DNA from: Streptomyces sp. NBC_01723
GTDB lineage: Bacteria > Actinomycetota > Actinomycetes > Streptomycetales > Streptomycetaceae
Reading direction: 5' to 3'
NCBI RefSeq assembly: GCF_036246005.1
Contig: NZ_CP109171.1
Location: 7,614,001-7,678,000 of the forward strand
Length of the DNA: 64,000 nucleotides
Shown here piece after piece: positions 7,666 through 16,607 of this stretch. The stretch's first letter is position 1. Every line of letters starts with the position of its first letter. The translations under genes were made by a program, and so were the position numbers. The notes under the pieces were generated by a model, which worked only from the letters and a program-made list of their open reading frames with translations, had not been told where the DNA came from and did no database searches.

Positions 7666-9546
7666 ATGTCTCACCTCCGCGCCCCGGCCGCGCGAGCAGA
7701 CCGCCGCGAGGGCGGGCGGCACGGCCGGCCGGCCCCCCGCACCGCCCCCGCGCTGCCCGAGACCCACATACGGCCGCAACTCCTGCGTCTCGCCGTGCTG
7801 CCGCCGGTCGCGGTCGCCCTCAGCGGCTGCGCGGTCGTCCTGTTCACCGTCCGCTCCACCGGCATCCGGCCCGGCCCCGTCCTGTGGGCCGTCCTCGCCG
7901 GCGCCGTCTCGGTGACCGCCGCGGCCGTCGTCATCGCCGCCGTCGCCGCCGACCGCGCCGCCCGTTCCGTGCACGAACGCGTCGGCGCGCTGCGCCGAGG
8001 CACCGCACGCCAGGAGGGCGACCTGCGTGCCGTGGTCGAGGCGCTGCGCCGCGGCGAGCCGCCGCCCCGGCGCAAACCGCGGGGCGGGCCGCCCGCCGAC
8101 GCCGACGACTTCGAACTGCTCGCCGCCGACCTCTCCCGCGCCCACGACGGCGCCGTCACCGCCGTCGTCCGGGCCGCCCAGCTCTCCAGCCAGGCGGGCA
8201 GCGAACAGAAGCTGGAGGTCTTCGTCAACCTCGCCCGGCGCCTCCAGTCGCTGGTGCACCGCGAGATCTCCATCCTGGACGAGCTGGAGAACGAGATCGA
8301 GGACCCCGACCTCCTCAAGGGCCTCTTCCACGTCGACCACCTCGCCACCCGCATCCGCCGCCACGCGGAGAACCTCGCCGTGCTCGGCGGCGCCGTCTCC
8401 CGCCGTCAGTGGAGCAACCCGGTGGACATGACCGAGGTGCTCCGCTCGGCCATCGCCGAGGTCGAGCAGTACTCCCGGGTCCGCCTGGTGCCGCCGATCG
8501 ACGGGACCCTGCGCGGCCACGCCGTCGCCGACGTCATCCACCTGCTGGCCGAACTCGTCGAGAACGCCACCCTGTTCTCCGCCCCGCAGACCCAGGTGCT
8601 GATGCGGGCCAGCCTCGTCACCTCGGGCCTCGCCGTCGAGGTCGAGGACCGCGGACTCGGGATGCCCACCGCCGAGCAGAGCCGGATGAACGCCCTGCTC
8701 GCCGACCCCGACCAGGTCAACGTCGCCCACCTGCTGGCGGACGGCCGCATCGGCCTGTTCGTCGTCTCCCAGCTCGCCAAGCGGCACGGCATCACCGTCC
8801 GGCTCCAGACCAACATCTACGGCGGTGTCCAGGCCGTACTGGTCGTACCGCAGGCCCTGCTGGGCACGGAACCCGGCCGGCTCCCCGGCGGCACGGCCCG
8901 GCCGGCGGAGGCGGCCGCCGCCGAACCGGTCCCCGTACCGCCGCCCCGGCAGCAGCCACCGCCCATGGCACCGACGGTTGCGGCGGTCCCCGCCGCCCCC
9001 GCCGCCCCCGCCGCCGGGCCAACGACCGCCGTACAGGCCGCCGTCGCACCCTCCACGACCGCGCCCGCGGTGCCCCGCCCCGCCCGGGGCCGCACCGCCG
9101 CCGAAGGCGAACCCCTGCCGCTGCCCGTGCGCGGTACGCGGCAGAACCGGCCCACCCCGGCCGCCGCCGTCCCCGGCGTACGCCCCGACGAGCGCAGGGT
9201 CATCGCCGAACACGCGGCCACCCCGCCCGTCCCGCGCCACAGCGCGGTGCGCGGCACCATGGGCAAACCCCAACTGCCCCGCCGCCGCGCCCAGGAGCAC
9301 CTCGCACCCCAACTGCGCGGCGGCCCGGCACCGCGCCAGGAACCCGAGCCGTACACCGGTCACGACCCCGGCCTGATGGCGGCCTTCCAGCGGGGCATCG
9401 GTCTCGCCGAGACCCAGCAGCACCGGGAGCCGACCTCCCTGGAGCCGGTCCGCACGGACGCCGTCCACCCGGCGCCCGCCCCCACCGCGCCACCCCACCC
9501 GGCCGCACCGCACCTGGAGCCGACCCCCCGGGACCAGTCCGGATGA
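7666..9546 (+). CDS. cvnA: CvnA-like membrane sensor histidine-kinase-type ATPase (conservon)
   Basis: 626 residues. Two hydrophobic segments near the N-terminus (about 42-62 and 71-94) anchor it in the membrane. A coiled, charged linker leads to a kinase-like region with an H-box-like HVDHLATRIRRHAENL and an HATPase_c domain (N-box ELVENATLFS, G-box EDRGLGM, then RIGLFVVSQLA). The last 200 residues are Pro/Ala-rich and probably disordered. This is the first gene of a cvn operon (cvnABCD), whose products form a membrane complex likened to eukaryotic G-protein-coupled signalling. The ATG at 7666 is preceded by CGAGGA; the frame upstream is open but low in signal. Confidence 0.9.
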   Translation: MSHLRAPAARADRREGGRHGRPAPRTAPALPETHIRPQLLRLAVLPPVAVALSGCAVVLFTVRSTGIRPGPVLWAVLAGAVSVTAAAVVIAAVAADRAARSVHERVGALRRGTARQEGDLRAVVEALRRGEPPPRRKPRGGPPADADDFELLAADLSRAHDGAVTAVVRAAQLSSQAGSEQKLEVFVNLARRLQSLVHREISILDELENEIEDPDLLKGLFHVDHLATRIRRHAENLAVLGGAVSRRQWSNPVDMTEVLRSAIAEVEQYSRVRLVPPIDGTLRGHAVADVIHLLAELVENATLFSAPQTQVLMRASLVTSGLAVEVEDRGLGMPTAEQSRMNALLADPDQVNVAHLLADGRIGLFVVSQLAKRHGITVRLQTNIYGGVQAVLVVPQALLGTEPGRLPGGTARPAEAAAAEPVPVPPPRQQPPPMAPTVAAVPAAPAAPAAGPTTAVQAAVAPSTTAPAVPRPARGRTAAEGEPLPLPVRGTRQNRPTPAAAVPGVRPDERRVIAEHAATPPVPRHSAVRGTMGKPQLPRRRAQEHLAPQLRGGPAPRQEPEPYTGHDPGLMAAFQRGIGLAETQQHREPTSLEPVRTDAVHPAPAPTAPPHPAAPHLEPTPRDQSG

Positions 9547-9587
9547 ACGCCCCCACAGATCTTCGTACCCCAAGGAGTCGATCCACC

Positions 9588-10022
9588 ATGGCGAGCGATG
9601 CGCCGACCGGCCAAGTGTCCGACCTCGACTGGCTGATGAGCGGCCTCGTGCAGCGCGTTCCGCACACGAGCAGCGCGGTGCTCCTGTCCTGCGACGGCCT
9701 GGTGAAGTCCGTCCACGGTCTCGACGCCGACAGCGCCGACCACATGGCGGCCCTGGCCTCCGGCCTGTACTCCCTCGGCCGCAGCGCCGGCGTCCGCTTC
9801 GGCGACGGCGGGGAGGTGCGGCAGGTCGTCGTCGAACTCGACTCGACGCTGCTCTTCGTCACCACCGCCGGATCCGGCACCTGCCTCGCCGTCCTGGCCG
9901 GCCGGGAGGCCGACGCCGCCGTGCTCGGCTACGAGATGGCCATGCTGGTCAAGAGCGTCCGCCCCTACCTGGTCACCGCGCCCCGGCAGCACGCCGTCGA
10001 ACCACCGGCGATGAGGCCTTGA
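9588..10022 (+). CDS. cvnB: CvnB-like roadblock/LC7 protein
   Basis: 144 residues with the roadblock/LC7 fold: a DLDWLMSGLVQRVPHTSSAVLLSCDGL start typical of CvnB, then alternating strands and helices to about 125. Roadblock proteins act as partners or activators (MglB-like) for the small GTPase encoded downstream. The ATG at 9588 has AAGGAG upstream; a second start at ATG 9543, overlapping the cvnA stop, would add 15 residues without a better ribosome site. Its stop overlaps the next gene's start by four bases, so translation is coupled. Confidence 0.92.
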   Translation: MASDAPTGQVSDLDWLMSGLVQRVPHTSSAVLLSCDGLVKSVHGLDADSADHMAALASGLYSLGRSAGVRFGDGGEVRQVVVELDSTLLFVTTAGSGTCLAVLAGREADAAVLGYEMAMLVKSVRPYLVTAPRQHAVEPPAMRP

Positions 10023-10399
10023 GGGTGGCCGCGGCCGGCGACGGGCCCTGGCTCGACGACGCCGCCGGACGGCTGGTGCGTCCCTTCACCGTCAGCAACG
10101 GCCGTACCCGGCCCACCGTCGCGCTCGACCTGATGTCCCAGGTCATGGCCACGGGGACGACCCCCCTGGGCTACCTCGGACCCGAGCACACGCAGGTACT
10201 CGACCTGTGCCGGGCGCCGCTCCCCGTCGCCGAACTCGCCGCGCACCTGCGGCTTCCGGTGGCGGTCACCAAGGTGCTGCTCTCGGACCTCGTCGACTGC
10301 GGCGCGCTGACCACCAAACCCCCCGCCGCGTTCCACCACAACCCCACGGACCGGGCCCTTCTGGAGGCAGTGCTCGATGGACTACGACGACAGCTCTGA
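10019..10399 (+). CDS. cvnC: CvnC-like DUF742 protein
   Basis: 126 residues of the DUF742 family, with a winged-helix-like core: RLVRPFTVSNGRTRP near the N-terminus, then a helix-turn-helix-like stretch (PVAELAAHLRLPVAVTKVLLSDLVDCGAL). The TTG at 10019 overlaps the cvnB stop; GTG at 10025 is an alternative. DUF742 proteins are fixed members of cvn operons and are thought to join the kinase-roadblock-GTPase complex; the winged-helix core hints at DNA binding, but that is inference. The 3' end overlaps the GTPase gene by 23 bases. Confidence 0.9.
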   Translation: MRVAAAGDGPWLDDAAGRLVRPFTVSNGRTRPTVALDLMSQVMATGTTPLGYLGPEHTQVLDLCRAPLPVAELAAHLRLPVAVTKVLLSDLVDCGALTTKPPAAFHHNPTDRALLEAVLDGLRRQL

Positions 10400-11006
10400 C
10401 CACGTCCACGGCGAAGGCGCCGACCCGTTCCCCACCGCCCTGAAGATCCTCGTGGCGGGCGGATTCGGCGTCGGCAAGACGACCTTCGTCGGCGCCGTCA
10501 GCGAGATCGCGCCGCTGAGCACGGAGGAACTGCTCACCACGGTCAGCGCCGCGACCGACAACCTCGACGGAATCGAGAACAAACTCGAAACGACCGTGGC
10601 CATGGACTTCGGCCGCATCACCCTCGACCCCGCGCACGTCCTGTACCTGTTCGGCACGCCCGGCCAGGAACGCTTCTGGTTCATGTGGGACGAGCTGTGC
10701 GAGGGCGCGCTCGGGGCCGTGATCATCGCCGACACCCGCCGGCTGGAGGAGTCCTTCGCCGCCGTCGACTTCTTCGAGGAACGCGGCCTCGGCTTCGTCG
10801 TCGCGATCAACGAGTTCGACGGCTCCCACCGCTACGACCCCGAGGAGGTGCGCGCCGCCATGGACCTGCACCCCGAGATCCCCATCGTCCGCTGCGACGC
10901 CCGGATCTCCAGCTCCGGTGTGCAGACCCTGCTCACCCTCGTACGCCATCTCATCGCCCACACGCCGGCCCCCACCACGGGGTACGGCGCCGGAGCCCGC
11001 CCATGA
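10377..11006 (+). CDS. cvnD: CvnD-like small GTPase
   Basis: 209 residues. The Ras-like G-motifs are visible: P-loop GGFGVGKTT (about 28-36), a conserved Thr in the switch region, DxxG replaced by GTPGQERF (G3 region), and NEFD where NKxD is usual (G4). It is the output GTPase of the conservon; CvnB-type roadblock proteins are thought to be its partners. The start ATG lies inside the 3' end of cvnC, and the stop overlaps the start of the GAF gene (ATGA), so all five genes appear co-translated. Confidence 0.92.
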   Translation: MDYDDSSDHVHGEGADPFPTALKILVAGGFGVGKTTFVGAVSEIAPLSTEELLTTVSAATDNLDGIENKLETTVAMDFGRITLDPAHVLYLFGTPGQERFWFMWDELCEGALGAVIIADTRRLEESFAAVDFFEERGLGFVVAINEFDGSHRYDPEEVRAAMDLHPEIPIVRCDARISSSGVQTLLTLVRHLIAHTPAPTTGYGAGARP

Positions 11007-11578
11007 CCTACGACCCGCCGCGCCCGGCCGGACGCCTGCTGCTCACCCCCGAGGACCGGGAGGCCCCCGCCCGGGTACGACGGCTGCGCCTGCTCGGTCT
11101 GGTGGAACGCCCCGACCCCGCACTCGACACCTTCGCCGCGCACCTCGCCGGCCTTGCCGAGGCCCCGTACGGGATGGTCAACTTCCTGGTCGAGGACGGA
11201 CAGTTCTTCGCGGGCCTGCGGGTCCCCGACATCCCGCCGGTGACCCGGGGGGACGGGACCAGTCCGGAGTTCGGCCGCGTCCAGCCCCGCGACCACGGCT
11301 TCTGCCCGCACGTGGTGGTCCGGCGCAAGGCCCTCGTCCTGGAGGACGTACGCGACTACCCGCGCTTCGCCGGCAACCCGGTCGTCGACGAGTTCGGCAT
11401 CCGCTCCTACCTCGGCGCCCCGCTCATCGACAGCACGGGCACCGTCCTGGGCACGGTCTCGGCCGCCGACGTACGGCCCCGGACCTGGGGCACCGCGGGC
11501 CTGGCGACGATCAAGTCGACGGCCGCCGACCTCGTACGCCGCATCGAGCGCAGCGCGCAGGACGGACTCCCGCTGTGA
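11003..11578 (+). CDS. GAF-domain protein, fifth gene of the conservon
   Basis: 191 residues, mostly one GAF domain: LDTFAAHLAGLAEAPYGMVNFLVEDGQFFAGLR, then a DHGFCPHVV segment containing the Cys often seen in actinobacterial GAF sensors, VLEDVRDYPRFAGNPVV and FGIRSYLGAPLI. No output domain follows, so it probably acts as a stand-alone sensor or binding partner. The ATG overlaps the GTPase stop by four bases. The canonical cvn unit has four genes, sometimes followed by a P450; a GAF gene here suggests a soluble ligand or redox input into the GTPase switch (inference). Confidence 0.85.
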   Translation: MTYDPPRPAGRLLLTPEDREAPARVRRLRLLGLVERPDPALDTFAAHLAGLAEAPYGMVNFLVEDGQFFAGLRVPDIPPVTRGDGTSPEFGRVQPRDHGFCPHVVVRRKALVLEDVRDYPRFAGNPVVDEFGIRSYLGAPLIDSTGTVLGTVSAADVRPRTWGTAGLATIKSTAADLVRRIERSAQDGLPL

Positions 11579-11755
11579 GACCGCGGGACGGCGGGCGGGC
11601 GGCGTGAAGGAAAGCTGCGGCCGGGCTTAAGAAAGGCTCGATGGACCCGGGGCGGTGTCGTACGGCAGATTGCAGTGCGATTCCCCTCCCCTCCCCGGAC
11701 GCGGGCCGCTTCGGCGTGCGCGGTCCCGGGGTCTCACCCGTCAGGAGCCGTAGCG

Positions 11756-12784
11756 TTGAAGGCGCTGGTCAAGGAGAAGGCGGAGCCCGGTCTGTGGCTC
11801 GCGGACGTGCCCGAGCCCGTCGTGGGACCCGGTGACGTCCTCATCAAGGTGCTGCGCACCGGCATCTGCGGCACCGACCTGCACATCCGGGCCTGGGACG
11901 GCTGGGCGCAGCAGGCCATCCGCACACCGCTCGTCGTCGGGCACGAGTTCGTCGGCGAGGTCGTCGAGACCGGCCGGGACGTCACCGAGATCAAGGCCGG
12001 CGACCGGGTCAGCGGCGAGGGGCACCTGGTGTGCGGCAAGTGCCGCAACTGCCTGGCCGGCCGCCGCCACCTGTGCCGCGCCACCGTCGGGCTCGGCGTC
12101 GGCCGCGACGGGGCGTTCGCCGAGTACGTCGCCCTGCCCGCCGCCAACGTCTGGGTGCACCGCGTCCCCGTCGACCTCGACGTCGCCGCGATCTTCGACC
12201 CGTTCGGCAACGCCGTGCACACCGCGCTGTCCTTCCCCCTGGTCGGCGAGGACGTGCTGATCACCGGCGCCGGACCGATCGGCCTGATGGCCGCCGCCGT
12301 CGCCCGGCACGCCGGGGCACGCAACGTCGTGATCACCGACGTCAGCCAGGAACGCCTGGACCTGGCGCTCAAGGTCGGGGTGAGTCTCGCGCTGGACGTG
12401 TCGCAGGCCACCATCGCCGACGGGCAGCGCGAACTCGGCCTGCGCGAGGGCTTCGACATCGGTCTGGAGATGTCCGGCCGCCCCGAGGCCATGCGCGACA
12501 TGATCGCCAACATGACGCACGGCGGCCGGATCGCCATGCTCGGCCTGCCCGCCGAGGAGTTCCCCGTCGACTGGGCGCGGATCGTCACCTCGATGATCAC
12601 CGTCAAGGGCATCTACGGCCGCGAGATGTTCGAGACCTGGTACGCCATGTCGGTGCTGCTCGAAGGCGGCCTCGACCTCGCCCCGGTGATCACCGGCCGG
12701 TACTCCCACCGCGACTTCGAGGCCGCGTTCGCCGACGCCGCGAGCGGCCGGGGCGGCAAGGTCATCCTCGACTGGACCGCGTAA
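11756..12784 (+). CDS. tdh: L-threonine 3-dehydrogenase
   Basis: 342 residues, the usual length for Tdh. This zinc-dependent medium-chain dehydrogenase oxidises L-threonine to 2-amino-3-ketobutyrate with NAD+. Catalytic zinc ligands appear in GICGTDLH and GHEFVGEV; the structural-zinc cysteines are in [15 protein letters not shown]. The Rossmann motif GAGPIG sits near residue 168. The TTG at 11756 follows CAGGAG and begins with the standard MKALVK. It forms an operon with kbl 36 bases downstream, which consumes its unstable product. Confidence 0.95.
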   Translation: MKALVKEKAEPGLWLADVPEPVVGPGDVLIKVLRTGICGTDLHIRAWDGWAQQAIRTPLVVGHEFVGEVVETGRDVTEIKAGDRVSGEGHLVCGKCRNCLAGRRHLCRATVGLGVGRDGAFAEYVALPAANVWVHRVPVDLDVAAIFDPFGNAVHTALSFPLVGEDVLITGAGPIGLMAAAVARHAGARNVVITDVSQERLDLALKVGVSLALDVSQATIADGQRELGLREGFDIGLEMSGRPEAMRDMIANMTHGGRIAMLGLPAEEFPVDWARIVTSMITVKGIYGREMFETWYAMSVLLEGGLDLAPVITGRYSHRDFEAAFADAASGRGGKVILDWTA

Positions 12785-12820
12785 GTCACCCGCTTTCCCA
12801 GGAGCTTAGGAGCTTCTCAG

Positions 12821-14014
12821 ATGTTCGACTCCGTGCGCGACGACCTGCGCGCCACCCTCGACGAGATCCGCGCCGCCGGTCTGCACAAGCCCGAGCGCGT
12901 GATCGGCACCCCCCAGTCGGCGACGGTGAACGTCACGGCGGGCGGCCGCCCCGGCGAGGTCCTCAACTTCTGCGCCAACAACTACCTCGGCCTCGCCGAC
13001 CACCCCGAGGTCGTCGCCGCCGCCCACGAGGCGCTGGACCGCTGGGGCTACGGCATGGCCTCCGTCCGCTTCATCTGCGGCACCCAGGAGGTGCACAAGG
13101 AACTGGAGGGCCGGCTCTCCGCGTTCCTCGGCCAGGAGGACACGATCCTCTACTCCTCCTGCTTCGACGCCAACGGCGGCGTCTTCGAGACCCTCCTCGG
13201 CCCCGAGGACGCGGTGATCTCCGACGCCCTCAACCACGCCTCGATCATCGACGGCATCCGCCTCAGCAAGGCGAAGCGCCTGCGTTACGCCAACCGCGAC
13301 ATGGCCGACCTGGAGGCCCAGCTCAAGGCGGCCGACGACGCCCGGCGCAAGCTGATCGTCACCGACGGCGTCTTCTCGATGGACGGCTACGTCGCCCCCC
13401 TCGGAGAGATCTGCGACCTCGCCGACCGCTACGACGCCATGGTCATGGTCGACGACTCGCACGCCGTGGGCTTCGTCGGCCCCGGCGGCCGCGGCACCCC
13501 CGAGCTGCACGGCGTCATGGACCGCGTCGACATCATCACCGGCACCCTCGGCAAGGCCCTCGGCGGCGCCTCCGGCGGCTACGTCGCCGCCCGCGCCGAG
13601 ATCGTCGCCCTGCTGCGCCAGCGGTCCCGGCCCTACCTCTTCTCCAACACCCTGGCCCCGGTGATCGCCGCCGCCTCCCTGAAGGTCCTCGACCTGCTGG
13701 AGTCGGCCGACGACCTGCGCGTCCGGCTCGCCGAGAACACCGCCCTCTTCCGGAGCCGGATGACCGAGGAGGGCTTCGACATCCTCCCCGGTGACCACGC
13801 CATCGCCCCGGTGATGATCGGCGACGCCTCCGAGGCGGGCCGCATGGCCGAGCTGCTGCTGGAGCGCGGCGTCTACGTCATCGGCTTCTCGTACCCGGTC
13901 GTGCCGCAGGGGCAGGCCCGCATCCGCGTACAGCTCTCCGCCGCGCACTCCACGGCCGACGTGAACCGCGCGGTGGACGCCTTCGTCGCGGCGCGGGAGC
14001 AGCTCGCCGCCTGA
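12821..14014 (+). CDS. kbl: Glycine C-acetyltransferase (2-amino-3-ketobutyrate CoA ligase)
   Basis: 397 residues. This PLP enzyme of the alpha-oxoamine synthase family splits 2-amino-3-ketobutyrate with CoA into glycine and acetyl-CoA. The PLP lysine is in [14 protein letters not shown]; other signatures are [16 protein letters not shown] near the N-terminus and [12 protein letters not shown]. Length matches E. coli Kbl. It lies directly after tdh, giving the two-step threonine degradation route. Confidence 0.96.
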   Translation: MFDSVRDDLRATLDEIRAAGLHKPERVIGTPQSATVNVTAGGRPGEVLNFCANNYLGLADHPEVVAAAHEALDRWGYGMASVRFICGTQEVHKELEGRLSAFLGQEDTILYSSCFDANGGVFETLLGPEDAVISDALNHASIIDGIRLSKAKRLRYANRDMADLEAQLKAADDARRKLIVTDGVFSMDGYVAPLGEICDLADRYDAMVMVDDSHAVGFVGPGGRGTPELHGVMDRVDIITGTLGKALGGASGGYVAARAEIVALLRQRSRPYLFSNTLAPVIAAASLKVLDLLESADDLRVRLAENTALFRSRMTEEGFDILPGDHAIAPVMIGDASEAGRMAELLLERGVYVIGFSYPVVPQGQARIRVQLSAAHSTADVNRAVDAFVAAREQLAA

Positions 14015-14042
14015 ACGCCGGTGACCTGAGAGAATCGATCCC

Positions 14043-14945
14043 GTGATCGAAGCGCGGCGGCTGCACATCCTCCGAGCGGTGGCGGACCACCGCACCGTGA
14101 CGGCGGCTGCCGCCGCGCTGTACCTCACCCCTTCCGCGGTCTCCCAGCAGCTGGCCGCCCTGGAGCAGGAGACCGGCCACCGCCTGGTCGAGCGCGGCGC
14201 CAAGGGCGTCCGGCTGACCCCGGCGGGCGAGATCCTGCTGAACCACACCAACGCCGTCCTCGCCCAGCTGGAGCGGGCCGAGGCCGAACTCGCCGCCTAC
14301 GGCTCGGGCGCCGCCGGCACCGTCACCGTCGCCTCCTTCGCGACCGGCATCGCCCTGGTGGTCGCGCCCGCGCTGGCCCGCCTCGCCGAGACCGCGCCCG
14401 GCATCCGCATCCGCGTCCAGGACGCCGAGGGCGACGCCAGCCTGCCGATGGTCCTGGACCGGCAGGTCGACGTGGCCGTCGCCGTCGAGTACCGCGGGGC
14501 GCCGCCCGCCGACGACCCGCGGCTGACCCACGTCCCGCTGTACGCCGAGCCCTTCGACGCGGTCGTCCCGGTGTCCCACCGCCTCGCGGGCGCCGACGAG
14601 GTCCCGCTCGCGGAGCTGGCCAAGGACCCGTGGATCGGCCCCTACCCGGGCAACCCGTGCCACGACGTCGTCGTGCTGGCCTGCGAGAGCGCCGGGTTCC
14701 AGCCCCGCATGGAGCACTCCTCGGACGACTTCCGCGCGGTGGTCTCGCTCGCCGCGGCCGACGCGGGTGTCGCGCTGGTCCCGCGCTCGGCGCTGCACGG
14801 CACCGACCTCACCGGCGTGGTCGTCCGCCCGGTCGACGGGGTCGCGCCCACCCGCCGGGTCTTCGCGGCCGTGCGTCGGGGGGCCGAGGAGCACCCGCTG
14901 ATCCGGCCGGTCCTCGACGCGCTCGACGAGGTGGCCCGGGCGTGA
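14043..14945 (+). CDS. LysR-family transcriptional regulator
   Basis: 300 residues. The N-terminal winged helix (MIEARRLHILRAVADHRTV, then SAVSQQLAALEQETG) is typical of LysR proteins, followed by a substrate-binding-like effector domain. The GTG at 14043 starts 28 bases after kbl, on the same strand, so it may be transcribed with tdh-kbl or may regulate it. LysR genes are usually divergent from their target; here no divergent partner exists, so the target is uncertain. Confidence 0.88.
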   Translation: MIEARRLHILRAVADHRTVTAAAAALYLTPSAVSQQLAALEQETGHRLVERGAKGVRLTPAGEILLNHTNAVLAQLERAEAELAAYGSGAAGTVTVASFATGIALVVAPALARLAETAPGIRIRVQDAEGDASLPMVLDRQVDVAVAVEYRGAPPADDPRLTHVPLYAEPFDAVVPVSHRLAGADEVPLAELAKDPWIGPYPGNPCHDVVVLACESAGFQPRMEHSSDDFRAVVSLAAADAGVALVPRSALHGTDLTGVVVRPVDGVAPTRRVFAAVRRGAEEHPLIRPVLDALDEVARA

Positions 14946-14964
14946 GGCTTCCGTAACGCGCTCG

Positions 14965-14997
14965 TCTCACATGAGGGATAGCCTCCCTGATATGAGA
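14965..14997. promoter_or_regulatory. Inverted-repeat operator over the XRE-cupin gene start
   Basis: A 14-bp imperfect inverted repeat (TCTCACATGAGGGA at 14965-14978, TCCCTGATATGAGA at 14984-14997; 12 of 14 positions pair) with a 5-base spacer covers the start codon of the XRE-cupin gene at 14992. Its position over the start suggests autorepression, and possibly a leaderless or very short-leader transcript. Confidence 0.6.
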
Positions 14998-15570
14998 GAC
15001 GACGACGGGGCTGCCGACCTCGTGGACGCCCGGCTCGCCGCCCGCCTCGCCGAACTGCGGGCCGAGCACGGCTGGTCGCTGGGGGAGCTGGCGGAGCGCA
15101 GCGGAGTGAGCCGGTCCACGCTGTCCCGGGCCGAGCGCGCGGAGACCAGCCCCACCGCCGCCCAGCTGAACCGCCTGTGCGCGGTCTACGGCCGGACCAT
15201 GTCGCGGCTGCTCGGCGAGGTCGAGGCGGAGCCCGCGCTGCTGGTCCGGGCGGACGAGCAGCCCCGCTGGGAGGACAGGACCGCGGGCTTCGTGCGCCGC
15301 TCGGTGTCCCCGCCGCACGCCGGACTGCGCGGCGAACTGGTCGAGGGACGGCTCGCCCCCGGCGCCGACATCGCCTACGACCGGCCGCCCGTCCCCGGCC
15401 TGGAGCAGCACGTCTGGGTGCTGGGCGGCGACCTGGAGGTGACCACCCAGGACGTCGCGCACCACCTCGGCACCGGGGACTGCCTGCGGATGCGGGTGTG
15501 GGGGCCGACCAGGTTCCGCTGCGCGGGCCCGGAGGAGACGCGCTACGTGCTGGCGGTGGTGCTGCCGTGA
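14992..15570 (+). CDS. XRE-family regulator with C-terminal cupin domain
   Basis: 192 residues: an N-terminal Cro/C1 helix-turn-helix (LAELRAEHGWSLGELAERSGVS, then TLSRAERAETSPTAAQLNRLC), and a cupin-like sensor domain from about residue 95 to the end. Members of this family sense small molecules and often regulate a neighbouring acetyltransferase or transporter. Here a GNAT gene overlaps its stop by four bases (GTGA), a common XRE-cupin/GNAT pairing. The start at ATG 14992 is within the inverted repeat; an in-frame ATG at 14971 would also lie within it. Confidence 0.88.
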   Translation: MRDDDGAADLVDARLAARLAELRAEHGWSLGELAERSGVSRSTLSRAERAETSPTAAQLNRLCAVYGRTMSRLLGEVEAEPALLVRADEQPRWEDRTAGFVRRSVSPPHAGLRGELVEGRLAPGADIAYDRPPVPGLEQHVWVLGGDLEVTTQDVAHHLGTGDCLRMRVWGPTRFRCAGPEETRYVLAVVLP

Positions 15571-16100
15571 TCGTCAGCCGTGTCGACGAGCGCCGACTGG
15601 CCGTGCTGCTGGAGGAGTTGGCGGACCTGCTGACCGACGTCGTGGACGGCGGCGCGTCGGTCGGCTTCCTCGCGCCGCTGGAACGCGGCCCGGCGCTCGC
15701 ATGGTGGCGGACCAGGGTCCGCGCGGTGGCCGCCGGGGAGCTGGCCGTCTGGGTGGCGCACGAGGGGGAGCGGGTGTGCGGGACCGTGAGCCTCGCCCTG
15801 CCCGACAAGCCCAACAGCCGCCACCGCGCCGAGCTGGTGAAGCTCATGGTGTCCCGGGCGGTCCGCGGCCGGGGCGTGGGACGGAGGCTGCTGACGGCCG
15901 CCGAGGAGTCGGCCGCCGCGGCCGGCCTCACCCTGCTCCACCTGGACACCGAGACCGGCAGCCCCGCCGAACACCTCTACCGCTCCGCCGGGTGGACCCG
16001 GGCCGGCACCATCCCCGGCTACGCGGCGGACCCGGGCGGCGAGTTGCGGCCGACGACGCTCTACTACAAGCAGGTCGGCGTCCCCGCCGCCGCCGGGTGA
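15567..16100 (+). CDS. GNAT-family N-acetyltransferase
   Basis: 177 residues. The acetyl-CoA-binding motif A is present (VKLMVSRAVRGRGVGRRLL, about residues 92-110; the pattern is RGxGxG/R), followed by the LLHLDTETGSPAEHLYRSAGW region characteristic of GNAT motif B. The GTG start overlaps the XRE-cupin stop, implying coupled translation and regulation. The acceptor substrate cannot be deduced; paired XRE-GNAT modules often acetylate small amines or antibiotics. Confidence 0.85.
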   Translation: MIVSRVDERRLAVLLEELADLLTDVVDGGASVGFLAPLERGPALAWWRTRVRAVAAGELAVWVAHEGERVCGTVSLALPDKPNSRHRAELVKLMVSRAVRGRGVGRRLLTAAEESAAAAGLTLLHLDTETGSPAEHLYRSAGWTRAGTIPGYAADPGGELRPTTLYYKQVGVPAAAG

Positions 16101-16123
16101 TTGTCAGTGGCGGCGGATAGCGT
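16101..16123 (+). promoter_or_regulatory. PafBC/RecA-NDp-like DNA-damage promoter
   Basis: TTGTCAGTG (16101-16109), exactly eight bases, then TAGCGT (16118-16123). This matches in full the RecA-independent DNA-damage promoter consensus described in mycobacteria, TTGTCRGTG-N8-TAnnnT, which is recognised with the PafBC activator. The start codon at 16131 is eight bases downstream, so the mRNA is probably leaderless. Confidence 0.7.
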
Positions 16124-16130
16124 GCCTGAC

Positions 16131-16490
16131 ATGCCGGACGCCGAAGACGTACGCCGTGTCGCCCTGTCCCTGCCGGACACCACGGAGAAGACCGCCTGGA
16201 GCATGCCCACGTTCCGGGTCGCGGGGAAGATGTTCGCCACGCTGCCCGAGGACGAGACCTCCATCGCGGTGCGCTGCCCCAAGGAGGAGCGCGACGAACT
16301 GGTGCTGGCCGAGCCCGGGAAGTTCTGGATCGCGGGGCACGAGGCGCAGTTCGCCTGGGTCCGGGCCCGGCTCGCGGCCCTGGAGAGCGAGGACGAACTG
16401 CGCGACATCCTCGCCGACTCCTGGCGCCAGGCAGCCCCGCCCCGCCTCCTGGAGGCCCATCCACGACTGGGGCTGCCGGCCGGGGACTAG
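16131..16490 (+). CDS. MmcQ/YjbR-family DNA-binding-like protein
   Basis: 119 residues of the MmcQ/YjbR fold (CyaY-like): an EDVRRVALSLPDTTEKTAW start, FRVAGKMFATLP, then a C-terminal helix-rich end with LEDELRDILADSWRQAAP-like spacing. YjbR proteins have a double-wing fold proposed to bind DNA; function is unproven. I chose ATG 16131 because it lies just after a PafBC-type promoter and removes ten residues without family similarity. Damage-inducible expression is suggested by the promoter only. Confidence 0.82.
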   Translation: MPDAEDVRRVALSLPDTTEKTAWSMPTFRVAGKMFATLPEDETSIAVRCPKEERDELVLAEPGKFWIAGHEAQFAWVRARLAALESEDELRDILADSWRQAAPPRLLEAHPRLGLPAGD

Positions 16491-16504
16491 AAATCCCTCG
16501 GGCG

Positions 16505-16527
16505 TTGTCGGTGCCCCGTGGCATGAT
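16505..16527 (+). promoter_or_regulatory. Possible variant PafBC-like promoter before the MFS gene
   Basis: TTGTCGGTG (16505-16513), eight bases, CATGAT (16522-16527). The first block matches the damage-promoter consensus perfectly; the -10 has C instead of T at its first position. It begins 15 bases after the YjbR stop and about 100 bases before the MFS start. Weaker than the site at 16101. Confidence 0.4.
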
Positions 16528-16607
16528 CCGGGGACCGCGTGGCAGCCGGGGCCGGAGGGGGGCTCCGGCTGTCGGGCGTACGGCGCGGCCGGGGAGGGGA
16601 GCGCGGG

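Noticed and set aside
7534..9573. Very long antisense open frames opposite cvnA and many other genes
   Set aside because: They are by-products of the high G+C third-position bias; they lack family motifs and ribosome sites, and each lies opposite a clearly recognisable gene.
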